In this document: positions 61,322 to 64,000 of the stretch, in pieces
How the letters are laid out: every line of letters starts with the position of its first letter
How positions within the stretch are numbered: the stretch's first letter is position 1
DNA from: Daejeonella lutea
GTDB lineage: Bacteria; Bacteroidota; Bacteroidia; Sphingobacteriales; Sphingobacteriaceae
DNA: 64,000 nt
Direction: 5' to 3'
Assembly (NCBI RefSeq): GCF_900168015.1
Contig: NZ_FUYR01000001.1
Span: 742,943 to 806,942, forward strand
The notes under the pieces: generated by a model
The model's database searches: none
Told to the model about the DNA's origin: nothing
The model's input: the letters and a program-made list of their open reading frames with translations, nothing else
Position numbers and translations under genes: made by a program

Positions 61322-61522
61322 ATGCAAAAAGAAGGTACAGTAAAGTTTTTTAATGAAACTAAAGGATTCGGGTTCATCGTGCCCGCAGAATCAGGTGAAG
61401 AAGACGTTTTCGTTCACTCATCAGGTCTAATTGATCAAATTCGTGAAAACGATAAAGTTCAATACGAAGTTGAGCGTGGCAAAAAAGGCCTTAACGCTGT
61501 TAATGTGAAAGTTGTTTACTAA
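61322..61522 (+). CDS. Cold-shock domain protein (CspA family)
   Basis: 66 residues. RNP1 in VKFFNETKGFGFIVPAES and RNP2 in EDVFVHSSGLI; ends KGLNAVNVKVVY. It is more typical of the family than the copy at 13203. It acts as an RNA chaperone. It has its own -7 element and a bidirectional terminator. Confidence 0.95.
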   Translation: MQKEGTVKFFNETKGFGFIVPAESGEEDVFVHSSGLIDQIRENDKVQYEVERGKKGLNAVNVKVVY

Positions 61523-61542
61523 ATCAACATATATCACTGAAC

Positions 61543-61576
61543 AAAAAAGCCTCCGAGAAATCGGAGGCTTTTTTTG
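61543..61576. terminator. Bidirectional terminator, csp / phoH
   Basis: AAAAAGCCTCCGA and TCGGAGGCTTTTT form a perfect stem around a four-base loop, flanked by A and T runs, between convergent genes. Confidence 0.95.
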
Positions 61577-61594
61577 TATAGACATATTTATAAT

Positions 61595-62938
61595 CTACAA
61601 TAAATCATTCGCAAGATTAGCTAACTCACTTCGCTCGCCCTTTTGTAGTGTTATATGAGCATACAATGGATGATTCTTAGCCTTATCTATTAAATAAGAT
61701 AATCCATTGCTTTCGGCATCCAAATATGGTGTATCTATTTGATAAATATCTCCAGTAAAAACAATCTTGGTGTCCTCTCCAGCTCTTGATATTATTGTCT
61801 TTATTTCATGAGGTGTTAAATTTTGAGCCTCGTCAACAATGAAAAATATTTTGGTTAATGTTCGTCCACGGATAAACGCCAAAGGGGCCACTGAAATCTT
61901 TTCGGTCAACACCAGTTCATCAATTTTCGCCTGGGCTTTATCATCATCATTTAATTGGTCCTTGATAAATTTTAGATTATCCCAGATTGGAGCCATATAA
62001 GGATCTATCTTAGACTTAACATCTCCAGGCAAAAAACCAATATCCTTGTTACTCAAAGGGACAATTGGTCTGGTCACGAATATCTGTCTATAATTCTTTC
62101 TTTGTTCAAGCGCACTGGCTATAGCAAGAAGTGTCTTTCCGGTACCAGCGTTGCCCTGAATTGTTACTAATTTAATATCCGGGTTCATCAATGCATGAAT
62201 AGCGAAAGCCTGTTCCGGATTTTTCGGCTCTATATTATAAACCGACTGATGAGGGATATACTCCAGTTCGAACCTTTTAGGATTGTAATATGCTGACGCT
62301 GTTTTATTCTTGCTGTTTAAAGTAAAAAAATGATTTTCGTGAATTATACTAACACCTGTTTTTTCTATGGGCAGAGTTTTTTTACTGATAAGCTCGTCTA
62401 TTACCTTATTTGTTAAATTGCTGACGACTGTCTTTCCGGTATATAGTTCTTCAACATTTTTGACCTTTCCAGTTTCATAATCCTCAGCAAATAGATTGAG
62501 AGCTTTTGCTTTAAGTCTTAAACAAATATCTTTTGAAACAAGCGTGATCCGTTTGGACGGGTATTTTTCCTGGAGACTAAGGGCGGCATTCAAAATTCGA
62601 TGATCAAATTTCCCTTCTCCGAAAATTTTTTCTGCATTGACTTTCTCGGGCACCTCATCCATTACTACTTTAAAGCTCCCTCTCCCCTTCCCTTTTAATG
62701 GGATCCACTCATTTAGGAGCGCACTTCTGGAAATATTATCCATCAACCGGATAAAGCTTCTGGCTTCGTAATTCCTTGTGTCATTTCCAGTCTTGAAGTT
62801 ATCAAGTTCTTCAAGCACCTGAATTGGAACCGCTACATCATGTTCTTGAAAGTTTTGGAATGCATCGTGATCGTATAATATGACCGAAGTGTCCAGAACA
62901 AATATCTTACCCTGTGCCGTAGAATTATCTTTTCCCAT
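61595..62938 (-). CDS. PhoH-family protein, PIN domain plus PhoH ATPase
   Basis: 447 residues, YlaK/PhoH2 layout. N-terminal PIN ribonuclease domain with IFVLDTSVILYDHDAFQNFQ and VLEELDNFKTGNDTRNYEAR, ITLVSKDICLRLKAKAL. PhoH ATPase: Walker A TIQGNAGTGKTLLAIASALE, RPIVPLSNKDIGFLPG, and Walker B FFIVDEAQNLTPHEIK. PhoH2 proteins are RNA-unwinding, RNA-cutting factors associated with toxin-antitoxin loci in some bacteria; no antitoxin-like gene is adjacent here. The next minus-strand element upstream is the candidate RNA. Confidence 0.93.
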   Translation of the reverse strand: MGKDNSTAQGKIFVLDTSVILYDHDAFQNFQEHDVAVPIQVLEELDNFKTGNDTRNYEARSFIRLMDNISRSALLNEWIPLKGKGRGSFKVVMDEVPEKVNAEKIFGEGKFDHRILNAALSLQEKYPSKRITLVSKDICLRLKAKALNLFAEDYETGKVKNVEELYTGKTVVSNLTNKVIDELISKKTLPIEKTGVSIIHENHFFTLNSKNKTASAYYNPKRFELEYIPHQSVYNIEPKNPEQAFAIHALMNPDIKLVTIQGNAGTGKTLLAIASALEQRKNYRQIFVTRPIVPLSNKDIGFLPGDVKSKIDPYMAPIWDNLKFIKDQLNDDDKAQAKIDELVLTEKISVAPLAFIRGRTLTKIFFIVDEAQNLTPHEIKTIISRAGEDTKIVFTGDIYQIDTPYLDAESNGLSYLIDKAKNHPLYAHITLQKGERSELANLANDLL

Positions 62939-62995
62939 TTAATCAAAAATAAGAAAAACGCAAGAAGGTTTGAGGGGAATTGGATTTTGTGCAAA

Positions 62996-63332
62996 AGAAA
63001 AACGGAAACCTTGGTCTTTCGATTGGGGTTTCCGTTTTAACTTTTTCGCAACCATAGTCGCTCAAAGTATTAATTCTTCTTTACTTTGCCTGGTTCGTTC
63101 CTGCCGGTCTTTTCAAACCTTTAGTATCCGTTGACCCTTACTTTATCATCGCAACCCTTCCATAGAATGTTTGCAAAATAGGTAATGCCTGTCCTTAGGA
63201 GCTATCATCTCCAGCCTTTATCTCACAATGCCGGTCTGAATTGAAGCTTAAATTATCCAAAATCTGTTGAAGCCCGAGAGCTTCGGATTTTTGTGGATAT
63301 TGTTTCAGGCTGTCAAAGTACGTCCGTTTTAA
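62996..63332 (-). ncRNA. Candidate structured RNA, copy 1 (complete)
   Basis: A minus-strand element of about 335 nt with promoter (63338-63368), a 5' hairpin domain (about 63298-63254) and a terminator. The 5' domain pairs ATCC..AAAAATC with GATTTTGGAT around a GAAGCU-CUCG-GGCUUC hairpin. The terminator (63040-62996) pairs AACGGAAACC with GGTTTCCGTT and runs into T. Copy 2 at 63677 has the same layout at diverged sequence, with pairing kept. No shared open frame runs through both copies, so I favour RNA over protein. Confidence 0.6.
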
Positions 63333-63337
63333 TAATA

Positions 63338-63368
63338 CTAATATAGTGCATCCTTGGCTTTTGTCAAG
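63338..63368 (-). promoter_or_regulatory. Promoter for candidate RNA copy 1
   Basis: Read on the minus strand: TTG (63367-63365), exactly 19 bases, TATATTAG (63345-63338), one mismatch from TAnnTTTG. The same stretch also reads TTGACA-N16-TATATT. It sits 6 to 8 bases before the start of the conserved element. Confidence 0.55.
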
Positions 63369-63369
63369 G

Positions 63370-63676
63370 GAAAAATGAAGCTATTTAATAACAAGGTTAC
63401 TAACAAAATTAACTGTCTTTTCAACCTAATTCTATTCGTAATATAATTGGTATAGTGAAACTTAACTACATTTTAAACCGGTTGTTAACATCTCATCGAT
63501 TTCCAAATTATTAACATTAGCAGTGAACTATTGCTAAGTAAATTATCGAGATTGGCGTGTGAAGTTGTTGTATCTTGTTCTGATGATTCCCGACCGCCAG
63601 GTATTCAATTCCCACTCAGTGAGCTTCTTGGTATTTAAAATTGAAAACTGGGAAAAATACAATATAGAATTCATTT
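63370..63676. other. AT-rich spacer between the two RNA copies
   Basis: About 300 bases with no gene or match to the flanking copies. An imperfect inverted repeat, AAATTATTAACATT-type words and a CCACTCAGTGAG palindrome near 63615 are visible, none with a clear role. Confidence 0.5.
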
Positions 63677-64000
63677 AAAACGAAAAACGGAAACCATCCT
63701 CTTGCGATTCCAGTTTCCGTTTTAACTTTTTTCACAACCGTAGTTGATCAAAAGCATAAGCTTTATGGCACTTAACCGGTTCGTAGAATCAATGATCTTT
63801 CAAGCAAGATTCCCGTGGCCCTTTATCCTAATTGCATTCATTCCTTAGATTGTTTGCAATTTTTAATAACGTCTGTCATTTCGATCCTGATCTTTTCAAA
63901 CAAATCTTGCGATCTGTTCTGAATCAAGTTTAAATAATCCCGGATCTGATGAAACCCGAAGGCTTCGGATCTTTTGGGATTTTATTTCAGACTGTCAATG
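63677..64000 (-). ncRNA. Candidate structured RNA, copy 2 (5' end beyond window)
   Basis: Same order of parts as copy 1: a 5' domain at 63980-63936 pairing ATCCC..GATC with GATC..GGGAT around GAAGCC-UUCG-GGUUUC (a classic UUCG tetraloop); shared middle words (TTGCAAACAATCTAAGGAATG against TTGCAAACATTCTATGGAAGG); and a 3' end GTTAAAACGGAAAC identical to copy 1. The terminator at 63728-63677 is GGAAAC/GTTTCC with a T-run. An open frame without a good start (63981-63838) exists here but is broken in copy 1. The promoter would lie past 64000. Confidence 0.6.

Noticed and set aside
61123-61377. 84-residue minus-strand frame overlapping the second csp gene
   Set aside because: Antisense to csp, with composition typical of a shadow frame and no conserved features.
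62996-63040. The GGAAACC/GGTTTCC hairpin considered as part of the phoH leader
   Set aside because: It has a T-run on the minus strand and recurs at the same place in copy 2, away from phoH, so it belongs to the RNA element.
63838-63981. 47-codon open frame in RNA copy 2
   Set aside because: It looks somewhat protein-like, but it lacks a start at the right place, is cut by a stop at its 5' side and the matching frame in copy 1 is broken. The stem-preserving changes favour RNA.

Overview
The window is chromosomal DNA from a Bacteroidota bacterium, most probably a member of the Sphingobacteriaceae (Pedobacter or Mucilaginibacter type). The evidence is the family content (DUF4296 lipoprotein next to mutS2, DUF4905, TIGR02757, zinc-less sirtuin, short ProRS, TonB-dependent BtuB, OMPP1/FadL porin), rare Shine-Dalgarno sites, frequent lipoprotein signals, and promoters of the Bacteroidota form TTG-N19-TAnnTTTG. 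I see no rRNA, complete tRNA, CRISPR array, transposase or phage module.

Layout. 1-0.6 kb: end of the ribosomal protein operon rpmI-rplT. 0.6-5.3 kb: loosely packed accessory stretch with a DUF72 gene, a YdeI-like gene, an orphan HTH gene and about 1.7 kb of degenerate, repeat-rich DNA (REP-like palindromes, tandem words, a truncated gene). 5.3-13.4 kb: GH2 glycosidase, sucC, lolD-like ABC gene, a two-gene unit of an isolated pre-ATP-grasp domain and a degenerate HAD protein, an S41 protease, a 1-Cys peroxiredoxin and a cold-shock gene with a hairpin leader. 13.4-17.1 kb (minus strand): methyltransferase, aspartokinase, GNAT, YggS. 17.3-23 kb: DUF4296-mutS2, a PQQ-type dehydrogenase, and a scoA/scoB CoA-transferase operon split by a four-helix-bundle gene with its own inverted repeats. 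23-28.5 kb: uridine kinase, LysM/DPBB protein, DUF4905, Dps, porin, Tyr/Gly-rich lipoprotein. 28.7-33.9 kb: proS, unknown, cystathionine gamma-synthase type enzyme, TIGR02757, PAP2. 34-38.9 kb: AI-2E family permease, then btuB with a consensus promoter and a cobalamin riboswitch, sirtuin, DUF6580 membrane protein. 39-48.7 kb: CrtA-like monooxygenase, msrC, DNA glycosylase, TspO-like protein, histone-deacetylase-like hydrolase, MATE pump, AlbA_2 regulator, DUF4442, MFS, hemF.

48.9-55.8 kb is the best-integrated unit: a CarH/LitR-type B12 photoreceptor regulator followed, with overlaps or tiny gaps, by crtI, crtB, an unknown exported protein, idi, an SRPBCC protein, a TIGR01777 epimerase and a photolyase. 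I read it as a light-induced photoprotection operon. The regulator needs B12, and the riboswitch-controlled B12 receptor lies 13 kb upstream. After it come gyrA, two TPR proteins, a second cold-shock gene and a PhoH-family ATPase.

The last kilobase has no convincing gene but holds two diverged copies of a roughly 330-nt minus-strand element. Each has a 5' hairpin with compensatory changes and ends in a strong terminator, and the complete copy also has a good promoter. This is my best candidate for an undescribed structured RNA. The second candidate is the inverted-repeat four-helix-bundle cassette in scoAB.
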